Shown in pieces: positions 41,149-49,511 of a DNA stretch of 64,000 nucleotides. A program made the translations under genes and the position numbers. Source of the stretch: Sphingomonas sp. IBVSS2 (GTDB taxonomy: Bacteria; Pseudomonadota; Alphaproteobacteria; Sphingomonadales; Sphingomonadaceae); assembly GCF_002127225.1 (NCBI RefSeq), contig NZ_NFUR01000008.1, positions 1 to 64,000 of the forward strand, in the 5' to 3' direction. Under the pieces are notes generated by a model, which worked only from the letters and a program-made list of their open reading frames with translations, was not told where the DNA came from and searched no databases. Position 1 is the first letter of the stretch, and each line of letters begins with the position of its first letter.

Positions 41149-42432
41149 ATGGCCAGCCGCGCGTTCCTTGCCGCACCGCCGATAGTGGAGCGCCGCTATG
41201 CGGTCGCGTTCGCGCTCGTCACGTCGCTTTTCTTCTCCTGGGCGTTGGCGGCGGCACTGAACGACGTGCTCATCCGGCAGTTTCAGAAGGCGCTGGACCT
41301 CACCCGCACGGAAGCGAGCCTGATCCAGTTCGCATTCTATATCGGCTATTTCTGCGCCGCGGTTCCCGCGGGCCTGATCATCCGCCGCCTGGGGTACAAG
41401 AACACGATCCTGATCGGCCTGGCCTGTTACGCGGGCGGCGCGTTCCTCTTCTATCCGGCGGCGTCCACCGAAATGTTCGGCCTGTTCCTCGCCGCCCTGT
41501 ACGTGATCGCGATCGGGCTCGCTTTCCTCGAAACCGCCTCCAACCCCTATATAACGATCCTGGGAGCACGGGAGACGGCATCGGCGAGGCTGAACCTGGC
41601 CCAGTCCTTCTACGGCGTCGGCGCGATCATAGGCCCGATCGTCGGCGGGCTGTTCATCTTCTCCACGGACGAACGGACCCAGGCCCAGATCGCCGCGATG
41701 GCGCCGGCCGAACGCGCGGCATGGCGGTCCGCGGCGGCGGCGGCCGTGCAGGGCCCCTATGTCGCGATCGGCGTCGTAGTCTGCCTTCTCGCCCTGCTGA
41801 TCGCCTGCACGCGCTTCCCGGCCCTCGATCGGGCGAAGACGATGCCCGGCAATGGCCGCTCCATGTTCGCGGTGCTCCGCCATCGCAGGCTGCTCGCCGC
41901 CATCGCCGCGCTCTTCCTCTATGTCGGGGCCCAGGTCGGCGTCTGGAGCTTCTTCATCGACTTCACCAAGATACAGGCTCCGCACCTGAGCGAGCGCACC
42001 GCCGCGTTCCTGCTCTCCGGCAGCCTGGGCATGTTGATGATCGGCCGCTTCAGCGGCGCGTTCCTGCAGAAGCGGATCGCACCGGCGCGGCTGCTCGCGA
42101 TCTACGCGGCGGCGAACATAGTGCTGTGCGGCTTCGCCGCGATCGCCACCGGCATGCCGGCGGTGGGTGCGCTCTGGCTCACCAGCTTCTTCATGTCGAT
42201 CATGTTCCCGACGATCTTCGCGCTCGGCATCGAAGGGCTGGACGACGAGACCGAGAGCGGGGCGGCCTTTCTGGTGATGGCGATCATCGGCGGCGCGTTG
42301 GTCCCTCCCCTCATGGGCATCGTTTCCGAGGGCATCGGCGGCATCCACCATATGATGTTCGTGCCGATGCTCGCCTTTGTCGGCGTGCTGGCCTTTGCCC
42401 TGCTGCGGCTTCGCGAAGGGGGTGCCGCGTGA
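41149..42432 (+). CDS. fucP: L-fucose:H+ symporter, FHS family MFS
   Basis: This 427-residue inner-membrane permease with twelve predicted segments carries FucP-type signatures. They are LFFSWALAAALNDVLIRQFQKALDLTRTEASLIQFAFYIGYF near the N terminus, FLETASNPYITILG, ARLNLAQSFYGVGAIIGPIVGG and the C-terminal MSIMFPTIFALGIEGL. Fucose is inferred from its neighbours. A GGGGGAGGA Shine-Dalgarno lies 9-17 bases before the ATG. Its TGA overlaps the GTG of the mutarotase gene. It heads the main fucose catabolic operon running to 46228 and would bring in fucose released by the periplasmic GH29 enzyme. Confidence 0.94.
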   Translation: MASRAFLAAPPIVERRYAVAFALVTSLFFSWALAAALNDVLIRQFQKALDLTRTEASLIQFAFYIGYFCAAVPAGLIIRRLGYKNTILIGLACYAGGAFLFYPAASTEMFGLFLAALYVIAIGLAFLETASNPYITILGARETASARLNLAQSFYGVGAIIGPIVGGLFIFSTDERTQAQIAAMAPAERAAWRSAAAAAVQGPYVAIGVVVCLLALLIACTRFPALDRAKTMPGNGRSMFAVLRHRRLLAAIAALFLYVGAQVGVWSFFIDFTKIQAPHLSERTAAFLLSGSLGMLMIGRFSGAFLQKRIAPARLLAIYAAANIVLCGFAAIATGMPAVGALWLTSFFMSIMFPTIFALGIEGLDDETESGAAFLVMAIIGGALVPPLMGIVSEGIGGIHHMMFVPMLAFVGVLAFALLRLREGGAA

Positions 42433-42767
42433 CGCGCGCCCTGTTCGTCCTCGATCTGGAAAATGATCCGGAACTGATCTCCGCCTATGAGGCGCGCCAC
42501 GCGCCCGGCGCCGTTTGGCCGCAGGTGATTCGCGCCATCCATCAGCTTGGATATCGCGACATGGAGATCTGGCGCGCCGCGGACCGCCTGGTCATGCTCG
42601 CCGAAATCGCGCCGGCCGGCCTGGCTTCCCTCGATTCCGATCTCCAGCCGATCGTGGCGCAATGGGAAGCCGAGATGAGCGCCTATCAGCGACCCATCCT
42701 GCCCGATGGCCCGAAATGGCTGCCCATGACGCGGATATTCGCGCTCGACGAGCAGCCCGCGCCATGA
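42429..42767 (+). CDS. L-rhamnose/L-fucose mutarotase family protein (RhaM/DUF718 type)
   Basis: The 112-residue protein has the dimeric alpha/beta-barrel pattern of sugar mutarotases: LFVLDLENDPELISAYEARHAPGAVWPQVIRAIHQLGYRDMEIWR, then LVMLAEI and a C-terminal WLPMTRIFAL. The GTG start overlaps the fucP TGA and gives the full family length; the open frame upstream reads through fucP in another frame and is not coding. It would speed interconversion of alpha- and beta-L-fucopyranose, supplying the anomer used by the dehydrogenase. It is the RhaM-like type, not FucU. Confidence 0.88.
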   Translation: MTRALFVLDLENDPELISAYEARHAPGAVWPQVIRAIHQLGYRDMEIWRAADRLVMLAEIAPAGLASLDSDLQPIVAQWEAEMSAYQRPILPDGPKWLPMTRIFALDEQPAP

Positions 42768-43789
42768 TTCCGCGCCGGCCCATTCCCCGCGCGGGGATAG
42801 AAGTCAGCGAGATCGGATTCGGCGCGGCGCCTCTCGGCAATCTCTATCACCCGATCACCGATCTCCAGGCGAGGACCACGCTCGAGTGCGCGCTCACGGC
42901 GGGGATGAGCTATGTCGACACCGCGCCGCATTATGGCCATGGCCTGAGCGAGCGGCGGGCCGGCGACGCGCTGCGCGAGCGGCCGGGCATCATATTGTCC
43001 ACCAAGGTGGGACGATTGCTGCGCGCGGATCCCACGCTCCAGGGCGGTGCCGAGCGACAGGGCTTCCGCTCCGCCCTGCCCTTTGCCGGCCATTATGACT
43101 ATACCTATGATGGCGTTCTGCGCTCGCATGAGGACAGCCTCCAGCGGCTGGGCCTGGCCAGGGTCGACCTGCTCTTCGTCCACGATATCGGCGCGAGAAC
43201 GCACGGTGCGCGCAACGCGCATTATTTCGATCAGCTGACCAGCGGGCGAGGCTTCGAGGCGCTGCAGCGCCTGCGCGACGAGGGGGCCATTGCCGGCTTC
43301 GGCATCGGCGCGAATGAATGGCAGGCCGGCCTGGACGCGCTTGAACGGGCGGACTGCGACGTGATGCTGCTCGCCGGCCGCTATACGTTGCTCGAGCAGG
43401 GAGCACTCGACCAGTTCCTGCCGCGCTGCCTCGATCGGCAGGTCGCCGTCGTGATCGGCGGCGCCTATAATTCGGGCATTCTCGCAACCGGCACCATGCA
43501 GGGCGGGGAATTGCGCTACGATTATGGCGAAGCGCCGGCGGACATAGTGGCGCGCGTCGCCAGGCTCGAGGCCCATTGCCGGGACTTTCAGGTCCCGCTG
43601 GCAGCGGCGGCGCTGCAGTTCCCGCTGGCCCATCCCGCCGTCGCGAGCGTGATCCTGGGCCTCGGAGCGCCCGCGCAGGTCGACGAGACTCTCCAGCTCC
43701 ACCGGCTTCGCATTCCGTCGCAATTCTGGCTGGCCCTTCGCGACGCCGGCCTGATCGCCGAAGACGCGCCCGTTCCGGCGGATCGCTAG
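42764..43789 (+). CDS. Aldo/keto reductase, probable L-fucose 1-dehydrogenase
   Basis: The 341-residue AKR-fold enzyme shows the catalytic set in SYVDTAPHYGHGLSERRAGDAL (Asp, Tyr), LSTKVGRL (Lys) and DLLFVHDIG (His). The ending FPLAHPAVASVILGLGAPAQVDE is typical of the D-threo-aldose/L-fucose dehydrogenase subgroup. It should oxidise L-fucose to L-fucono-1,5-lactone with NAD(P)+. ATG 42764 overlaps the mutarotase stop as ATGA. The gene is followed at once by the lactonase, which supports this reaction. Confidence 0.9.
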   Translation: MIPRRPIPRAGIEVSEIGFGAAPLGNLYHPITDLQARTTLECALTAGMSYVDTAPHYGHGLSERRAGDALRERPGIILSTKVGRLLRADPTLQGGAERQGFRSALPFAGHYDYTYDGVLRSHEDSLQRLGLARVDLLFVHDIGARTHGARNAHYFDQLTSGRGFEALQRLRDEGAIAGFGIGANEWQAGLDALERADCDVMLLAGRYTLLEQGALDQFLPRCLDRQVAVVIGGAYNSGILATGTMQGGELRYDYGEAPADIVARVARLEAHCRDFQVPLAAAALQFPLAHPAVASVILGLGAPAQVDETLQLHRLRIPSQFWLALRDAGLIAEDAPVPADR

Positions 43790-44614
43790 ATGCACATCGA
43801 TTCCCACTTCCATCTCTGGCGGCCGGCACGTGGCGACTATGGCTGGCTGACCCCGGCAGCCGGCAGCCTCTATCGGGATTATGAGCCGGACGAATTCGCT
43901 CCCCTGCTGGCGACGCACGGCGTCGACGCCGCAATCCTTGTCCAGGCCGCCCCCAGCGCGGCGGAAACCGAGTTTCTGCTCGCCCATGCCGAGCGGCATC
44001 CCTGGATCGCCGGCGTCATCGGCTGGACCGACATGGCGGCGGGCGACGCCCCAGCCCGCATCGCCGCGCTGGCAGGAACGCCGAAACTGCTTGGTTTGCG
44101 CCCCATGCTGCAGGATCTGAGCGACCCGGCATGGATCCTGGACGACAGGATCCGTCCCGCCCTTCAGGCGATGGCGCGGCACGGCCTTGTCTTCGACGCG
44201 CTCGTCCGCGCGGCGCAGTTGCCTGCGATCCGGGTGCTCGCGGCGCGCCATCCCGATCTCTCGATCGTGCTCGATCACTTCGGCAAGCCGCGGATCGGCG
44301 ATGCGCCCGCCGCTGCGTGGATGGACACGATCTCCGCCTTGGCCGACGCGCCCAATGTCGCGGTCAAGCTCTCGGGGCTGCTCACCGAGTCCCCCCCGGG
44401 CGCCGACGCGGCCACCCTCGCCCCCTTCTTCGACCATGTCGCGAGCCGGTTCGGTGCCGGCCGGATAATCTGGGGGAGCGACTGGCCGGTCCTGACCATG
44501 GCGGGCAGCTATGCGGACTGGCTCGCCATCTCGCACGCATTGCTCGCCCCGCTCGGCAGCGGCGCGCGCAAGGCAATCCTCGGTGCCAATGCGGCACGCA
44601 TCTACAAGATCTGA
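43790..44614 (+). CDS. Amidohydrolase, probable L-fuconolactonase
   Basis: This is a 274-residue amidohydrolase of the cog3618/amidohydro_2 group. The HxH pair is in MHIDSHFHLWRPARGDYGWL, a metal/structural His in LSIVLDHFGKPRIG and the conserved Asp in IIWGSDWPVLTMAGSYADWL. Members hydrolyse sugar lactones, and L-fuconolactonase is the fitting activity here. Its ATG follows directly after the TAG of the aldo/keto reductase gene with no gap. The product, L-fuconate, is the substrate of FucD. Confidence 0.9.
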   Translation: MHIDSHFHLWRPARGDYGWLTPAAGSLYRDYEPDEFAPLLATHGVDAAILVQAAPSAAETEFLLAHAERHPWIAGVIGWTDMAAGDAPARIAALAGTPKLLGLRPMLQDLSDPAWILDDRIRPALQAMARHGLVFDALVRAAQLPAIRVLAARHPDLSIVLDHFGKPRIGDAPAAAWMDTISALADAPNVAVKLSGLLTESPPGADAATLAPFFDHVASRFGAGRIIWGSDWPVLTMAGSYADWLAISHALLAPLGSGARKAILGANAARIYKI

Positions 44615-44622
44615 CGGAGACG

Positions 44623-45363
44623 ATGATGACGAAGCCTGGGCGGCTGGCAGGGAGAACCGCGCTCGTGACCGCGGCGGCACAGGGAATTGGCCGGGCAACC
44701 GCGGAACTCTTCGCTGCCGAAGGGGCCCTGGTCTGGGCAACGGACGTGAATCTGGAGGGTCTGTCCGGCATCGCCGGCTGCGAGACGGCGCGGCTGGACG
44801 TTCGCGACGGGGGGTCGATCGCCGAGGCGCTGGAGCGGGCCGGCCCGCTCGACATCCTGTTCAATTGCGCGGGCACGGTGCCGAGCGGAACGATCCTCGA
44901 TTGCGCGCCGGACGATTGGGCATTGGCCCATGATCTCAACCTTGCGAGCATGTATCGGATCGTTCGCGCCGCATTGCCCGCCATGATCGCGCGGGGTGGC
45001 GGAAGCATCATCAATATGTCCTCGGTCGCCAGTTCCATCAAGGGCGTCCCCAATCGGTTCGCCTATGGCGTCACCAAGGCCGGTGTCATCGGCCTGACCA
45101 AGGCGGTTGCGGCCGACTTTGTCGGCCACGGCATCCGGTGCAACGCGATCTGCCCGGGCACCATCGAAACGCCGTCCCTCCACGAGCGCCTGCGCGCGAC
45201 GGGAGACTATGATGCTGCACTGGCCGCATTCGTCGCGCGCCAGCCAATGGCGAGGCTCGGCCTGGCTTCCGAAGTCGCCGCCCTTGCACTCTATCTGGCT
45301 TCGCCCGAGGCCGCGTTCACGACCGGCCAGATCCATGTGATCGATGGCGGCTGGACCAACTGA
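44623..45363 (+). CDS. SDR, probable 2-keto-3-deoxy-L-fuconate dehydrogenase
   Basis: The 246-residue short-chain dehydrogenase has the NAD-binding motif (TAAAQGIGRATAELF), NCAGTV, the catalytic Ser-Tyr-Lys in NMSSVASSIKGVPNRFAYGVTKAG and the closing QIHVIDGGWTN. It would oxidise 2-keto-3-deoxy-L-fuconate at C4 to the 2,4-diketo acid. The first of two ATGs is used, with ACGGAGA before it, eight bases after the lactonase stop. A frame open further upstream lies inside the lactonase gene and is not used. Confidence 0.9.
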   Translation: MMTKPGRLAGRTALVTAAAQGIGRATAELFAAEGALVWATDVNLEGLSGIAGCETARLDVRDGGSIAEALERAGPLDILFNCAGTVPSGTILDCAPDDWALAHDLNLASMYRIVRAALPAMIARGGGSIINMSSVASSIKGVPNRFAYGVTKAGVIGLTKAVAADFVGHGIRCNAICPGTIETPSLHERLRATGDYDAALAAFVARQPMARLGLASEVAALALYLASPEAAFTTGQIHVIDGGWTN

Positions 45364-45388
45364 TCAAGCGTTCAAAGGAGCTTCGCGT

Positions 45389-46228
45389 ATGAAATTGCTG
45401 CGTTTCGGCCCGATCGGCAGCGAGAAACCGGGTCTTCTCGATGCCGCGGGCAATATCCGCGATCTGAGCGGAATTATCCCCGACATCGATGGCCGCACCG
45501 TCACGCCCGAAAGCCTGGCACGGCTGCGCGCGCTCGATCCCGCAGGCCTGCCCCTGGTCGAGGGAACCCCGCGGCTGGGCGCTTGCGTCGCGCGCCCGGG
45601 CAAGTTCGTCTGCATCGGGCTCAACTATGCCGACCATGCTGCCGAAACCGGCGCGGCGATTCCGGATGAGCCGATCGTGTTCATGAAGGCGACCAGCGCG
45701 CTTTCCGGACCGAACGACCCGATCCTGAAGCCCAGGGGGTCGACCAAGCTCGATTGGGAAGTCGAGCTGGCGTTCGTCGTCGGCAGCGATTGTCGCTATG
45801 TCGACGAAGCGGAGGCCGCTGCCGCGATCGCCGGCTATTTCGTCTGCAACGACGTTTCCGAACGCGCCTTCCAGCTGCAGTCCTCGCAATGGGACAAGGG
45901 GAAGGGCTGTGACAGCTTCGGTCCGATCGGGCCCTGGCTGGTGACGCCGGACGAGACTGGCGACATCGGCAACCTGCACATGTGGCTCGAAGTCAACGGG
46001 AAGCGGTTCCAGGACGGCACGACTTCGACGATGATCTTCCGGCCGGCTTTCATCCTGTCCTATCTGAGCCGTTTCATGAGCCTGCAGCCGGGCGACATCG
46101 TCACCACGGGCACGCCTCCGGGAGTCGGACTCGGGCAGAACCCCAATGTCTGGCTCAACAGCGGCGACAGGGTCTCGCTGGGGATCGCGGGCCTGGGCGA
46201 ACAGCATCAGCTGGTCGTCGACGCCTAG
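45389..46228 (+). CDS. Fumarylacetoacetase-fold hydrolase, probable 2,4-diketo-3-deoxy-L-fuconate hydrolase
   Basis: The 279-residue enzyme has the FAH-family fold: CIGLNYADHAAETG, PIVFMKATSALSGPNDPI, DWEVELAFVVG (metal Glu residues), YFVCNDVSERAFQLQ and DIVTTGTPPGVGLGQ. It would split 2,4-diketo-3-deoxy-L-fuconate into pyruvate and L-lactate, the last step of the pathway. AAGGAG at 45375-45380, eight bases before the ATG, fixes the start; in-frame codons upstream overlap the SDR gene. It closes the operon and is followed by a GC-rich hairpin. Confidence 0.92.
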   Translation: MKLLRFGPIGSEKPGLLDAAGNIRDLSGIIPDIDGRTVTPESLARLRALDPAGLPLVEGTPRLGACVARPGKFVCIGLNYADHAAETGAAIPDEPIVFMKATSALSGPNDPILKPRGSTKLDWEVELAFVVGSDCRYVDEAEAAAAIAGYFVCNDVSERAFQLQSSQWDKGKGCDSFGPIGPWLVTPDETGDIGNLHMWLEVNGKRFQDGTTSTMIFRPAFILSYLSRFMSLQPGDIVTTGTPPGVGLGQNPNVWLNSGDRVSLGIAGLGEQHQLVVDA

Positions 46229-46241
46229 TTCCGGTGCGCGT

Positions 46242-46274
46242 CCCGGGCCGCGGTTCGTCTCGACGCGGCCCGGG
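46242..46274. terminator. GC-rich hairpin between convergent operons
   Basis: A perfect 11-base-pair stem (46242-46252 with 46264-46274) encloses an 11-base loop in the 59-base gap between the convergent fucose operon and EamA gene. No T tract follows on either strand, so it is not a classical intrinsic terminator. Its position suggests a bidirectional transcription barrier. Confidence 0.5.
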
Positions 46275-46287
46275 GATGTCGCCGCGA

Positions 46288-47151
46288 TCAAGCGAAGCGC
46301 TTGGCGCCCGCCACGCAGAGAATGACGACTATGGTCGATGCGATCATCGTCCACGCAACGGGCTCGCCGAGCAGCAGGCTCGCAAGCAGCAAGCCGAAAA
46401 ATGGCTGCATGAGCTGGAGCTGGCCGACGCCCGCGATGCCGCCGAGCGCGAGACCGCGATACCAGAACACGAAGCCCAGCATCATCGAGAACACCGAGAC
46501 ATAGGCGAACCCCGTCCAGGCGCGCCAGCCGATGTCCGCGAAACTCGCCGGCGTGGTGGCGAGCGCGATCACCGCCATGACGGGCAACGAAAGGAGCAGT
46601 GCCCAGCTGATGACCTGCCATCCGCCCAGGCGCCGCGAGAGCGTCGCGCCCTCGGCATAGCCGAGCCCGCACAACAGGATCGCGGCGACCATCAACAGGT
46701 CGCCGGCCATCGAGCCGCCGCCGCTCTGATAGAGCGCGAAGCCCGCAACCGTCGCGGCGCCGATCGACGAGAAGATCCAGAAGACCGGCTTGGGCCGCTC
46801 GCCGCCCCGCAGAACCCCGAAGAGGGCAGTGGACAACGGCAACAGGCCGATGAACACCACCGAATGCGCCGCGGTGATGTGCTGCAGAGCGAACCCGGTC
46901 AGCAGCGGGAAGCCGACGACCACCCCGATCGCGACGATGAGGAGCGGCAGGAGGTCTCCGCGCGCCGGCATGGCCTGGCGCAACCCCAGCAGGAAAGCCG
47001 CCCCCAGCAGCGCCGCGATGGCCGCGCGGCCGGAAGTCACGAACAGCGGGGTGAACTCCGCAACTGCGACACGGGTCGCCGGCAAGGACCCGCTGAAGAT
47101 GACGACGCCCAGAAGCCCGCTTCCCCAGCCGGCGGTAGTTCTTTCCATCAT
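46288..47151 (-). CDS. EamA-family (DMT) transporter
   Basis: This 287-residue membrane protein has ten predicted helices in two EamA repeats. The first contains FSGSLPATRVAVAEFTPLFVTSGRAAIAALLGAAFL and the second MLGFVFWYRGLALGGIAGVGQLQLMQPFFGLLLASLLLGEP. Members export amino acids, nucleobases or other metabolites; the substrate is unknown. It is divergent from a MocR-type regulator, a very common pairing in proteobacteria in which the regulator controls the transporter. It has no visible link to the fucose genes that converge on it. Confidence 0.9.
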   Translation of the reverse strand: MMERTTAGWGSGLLGVVIFSGSLPATRVAVAEFTPLFVTSGRAAIAALLGAAFLLGLRQAMPARGDLLPLLIVAIGVVVGFPLLTGFALQHITAAHSVVFIGLLPLSTALFGVLRGGERPKPVFWIFSSIGAATVAGFALYQSGGGSMAGDLLMVAAILLCGLGYAEGATLSRRLGGWQVISWALLLSLPVMAVIALATTPASFADIGWRAWTGFAYVSVFSMMLGFVFWYRGLALGGIAGVGQLQLMQPFFGLLLASLLLGEPVAWTMIASTIVVILCVAGAKRFA

Positions 47152-47215
47152 TCCCTCGCTTTCGGCGCGCGGGATAGGACGCCACTACTGGCCATGACAG
47201 CAACAATGCCCTACA

Positions 47216-48673
47216 ATGTGCAGAAACTGTATGGTTGAATTGGTCCATACACATGCGCGAGCCAGGCAATTGAAACCGCATCGGCGCGTCGGCACGCGCA
47301 CGGAAGAGCTGATGGATGCGATCCGCACCAGGATTGCGGGCCGCGCACTCGCGACCGGCGATCGTCTGCCGTCGGTGCGGGCATTCGCCGAGACGATGGG
47401 CGTATCGCCATCCACCGTCGTCGAAGCCTATGACCGGCTGGCCGCGGAAGGAGTCATCAAGGCGCGCCGGGGTTCGGGTTTCTATGTAACCGGCGCGAAC
47501 ATGCCTCCCTTGTCGGTGGGCGAAATCGGGCCACGACGCGACCGCGCGGTCGACCCGTTCTGGGTATCCCGCCAGTCGCTGGACGCCGACGCGACGATGG
47601 CGATGCCGGGATGCGGCTGGCTTCCCGCCGACTGGATGCCGAATGCGGCGCTCCGGCGCGGGCTGCGCGAGCTCGCGCGTTCCGATTCCTCCCTATTGTG
47701 CGACTATGGCAGCACGCGCGGATCGCTGAAGCTGCGCCGCCTCCTCCTCGGCCGCTTCGCCGACGAAGGCATCGAGGCCGGCGCGAACCAGCTGCTCCTG
47801 ACCGGGTCCGGCACCCAGGCGATCGATCTGATCTGCCGCTATCTGCTGCATCCCGGCGACACGGTGCTGATCGACGATCCGGGTTATTTCAATTTCCAGG
47901 CGCTGCTTCGCGCGCATCGAGTCGAGATCGTCGGCATCCCCCACACGCAGTCGGGCCCGGATATCGCGGCATTCGAGGCGGCGCTGCACGCATATCGGCC
48001 GCGGCTCTACATCACCAATGCCGCGCTGCACAATCCGACGGGGGCGACCATGTCGCCCCGGACCGCGCATCGATTGCTGAGCGCCGCGGCCGCCCATGAT
48101 CTGGTGATCGTGGAGGACGATATCCTGGTCGAATTCGAACCTTCCCCCTCGCCGCGCCTCGCCGTTCTCGACGGGCTGGATCGCGTCATCCGGATCGGCA
48201 GTTTCTCCAAGACGCTCTCAGCGTCCGCGCGCTGCGGCTATATCGCAGCCCGTGCCGACTGGATCGACGGGCTGGTCGACCTCCAGGTGGCGACGAGTTT
48301 CGGCGGTCCGAGCCCCATGGCAACCGAATTGCTCGCGGATGTCCTCGCGGGCGGAAGCTATCGCAAGCACATCGCCGAGTTGCGGCAGCGCCTGGCCCGT
48401 TCGCGCGATCAGGCTGCGCAGCGCCTGGCGCCCCTGGGCATCGTTCCGTGGACGATGCCCAGGGGCGGCTTCTACCTATGGTGCCGCCTGCCCGAAGGGC
48501 TGGACTCCGCCGACATCGCCCGCCGCTGCATGGACGCGGGCGTGATTCTCGCCCCCGGCAATGTATTCAGCATCTCGCAATCCGCGGCCCCGTTCGTCCG
48601 CTTCAATGTCGCGCAAATGGAAGGCGACCGCGTCTACGAGGCGCTTCACGTCGCCATGGCGACCGCCCGCTAA
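47216..48673 (+). CDS. MocR-type regulator: GntR helix-turn-helix fused to PLP-dependent aminotransferase
   Basis: The 485-residue fusion has a GntR winged helix (residues about 30-95; RLPSVRAFAETMGVSPSTVVEAYDRLAAEGVIKARRGSGFYV). A fold-type I aminotransferase domain follows, with the PLP Lys at about residue 332 in RIGSFSKTLSASARCGYIAA. Motifs NAALHNPTGATM, GTQAIDLICRYLL and DDPGYFNFQ are conserved. It probably senses PLP or an amino compound and controls the divergent EamA transporter. The ATG at 47216 lies before an inverted repeat that looks like an operator, so translation may really begin later (for example TTG 47270), just ahead of the helix-turn-helix. Confidence 0.9.
   Translation: MCRNCMVELVHTHARARQLKPHRRVGTRTEELMDAIRTRIAGRALATGDRLPSVRAFAETMGVSPSTVVEAYDRLAAEGVIKARRGSGFYVTGANMPPLSVGEIGPRRDRAVDPFWVSRQSLDADATMAMPGCGWLPADWMPNAALRRGLRELARSDSSLLCDYGSTRGSLKLRRLLLGRFADEGIEAGANQLLLTGSGTQAIDLICRYLLHPGDTVLIDDPGYFNFQALLRAHRVEIVGIPHTQSGPDIAAFEAALHAYRPRLYITNAALHNPTGATMSPRTAHRLLSAAAAHDLVIVEDDILVEFEPSPSPRLAVLDGLDRVIRIGSFSKTLSASARCGYIAARADWIDGLVDLQVATSFGGPSPMATELLADVLAGGSYRKHIAELRQRLARSRDQAAQRLAPLGIVPWTMPRGGFYLWCRLPEGLDSADIARRCMDAGVILAPGNVFSISQSAAPFVRFNVAQMEGDRVYEALHVAMATAR
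47228..47251. promoter_or_regulatory. Inverted repeat TGTATGG-N10-CCATACA, probable MocR operator
   Basis: Seven-base arms (47228-47234 and 47245-47251) are separated by ten bases that contain a further TTGGT. The repeat lies at the 5' end of the MocR-type gene and 77 bases from the divergent transporter start. MocR regulators usually act at the divergent promoter with their target gene. If this is the operator, it argues for a start codon downstream of 47216. Confidence 0.5.
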
Positions 48674-48750
48674 GTTGTCCGTGCAGGTTGGAGCGCCGCT
48701 GGACCGAGGGCGCTCGACCACCAACCTTCATCGGCCGGCAGCCATGTGGA

Positions 48751-49350
48751 TCAATTCGGCGCCGGGGACCCCAAGCGCGCCGCGGTGAGCACGGCGTGAC
48801 GCGTGACCTTGCCGGTATCGTCCCTGTAGACGACATCCGTCGAGAAACCGTCCGGGCGAAGCGTGTCGGTCAACACGCCCGTGCGGCCCGGGCTGGGGTT
48901 GAGCAGCGTCCAGGTCATGGTTTTCGTCGCGCCGTCCCAACGGCCCACGAACTCGCTGGCGAGGCCGATCGATGAGAAATACCAGCGCCGGTAAACGCGC
49001 CGGGCGGAATCATATCGGTACAGCACGACATATTCCTCCCGCTCCTTGCCGTCCGAGGCACTGCCGTCGAGCTGGATGAACTGGCCGTTATAGGCCAGCC
49101 GCGCCCGGGCCTTTCCGGCAAAGCGAAGTTCCCGGCCCGGGGATTCGGCGGTTTGCACGCGCGTGGCGATGCTCCAGTCGCCCAGCAACGGCGCCAGCAC
49201 CTGCAGTTCCGCCGGAGCGGGGCTCCCCATATAGGGCAACTCTGTCTCCTGCGCGGGGGTCGATTGCGGCGGGGGCAGGACATCCCCCCATGCGGGGCCG
49301 GCAAGGGCCGTCAGGATGAGAAAGGCGTGCGGCAACACGGTACGAGACAT
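48751..49350 (-). CDS. Secreted DUF1579-like protein
   Basis: This is a 199-residue protein of unknown function. A Sec signal peptide (residues 1 to about 22, ending GPAWG) leads to a proline-rich linker and a beta-rich domain. The pattern LLGDWSIATRV, ARLAYNGQFIQLDG, YDSARRVYRRWYFSS and FVGRWDGATKTMTW resembles DUF1579 and related lipocalin-like folds. It would be periplasmic. It follows the serine hydrolase gene on the same strand after 161 bases and converges with the MocR gene. No function can be assigned. Confidence 0.7.
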   Translation of the reverse strand: MSRTVLPHAFLILTALAGPAWGDVLPPPQSTPAQETELPYMGSPAPAELQVLAPLLGDWSIATRVQTAESPGRELRFAGKARARLAYNGQFIQLDGSASDGKEREEYVVLYRYDSARRVYRRWYFSSIGLASEFVGRWDGATKTMTWTLLNPSPGRTGVLTDTLRPDGFSTDVVYRDDTGKVTRHAVLTAARLGSPAPN

Positions 49351-49511
49351 CCGCCGGCTCCCTGATGGCCAGCCCCATCATGGCGGTCCACCGGTTCAAC
49401 TATGGTCCGGCGATGATGGTCGCCCTGGTGGATTACCCAAGCATAGGTAGGGCAAGGCATCGAAGCCAGGCAAGATGGCTTGGGCGACCCAGCCTTCGCC
49501 GGCGCGGGGCG

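Noticed and set aside
49463..49481. Inverted repeat AAGCCA-N7-TGGCTT after the serine hydrolase gene.
   Set aside because: Short stem without a T run; not distinct enough to call a terminator.
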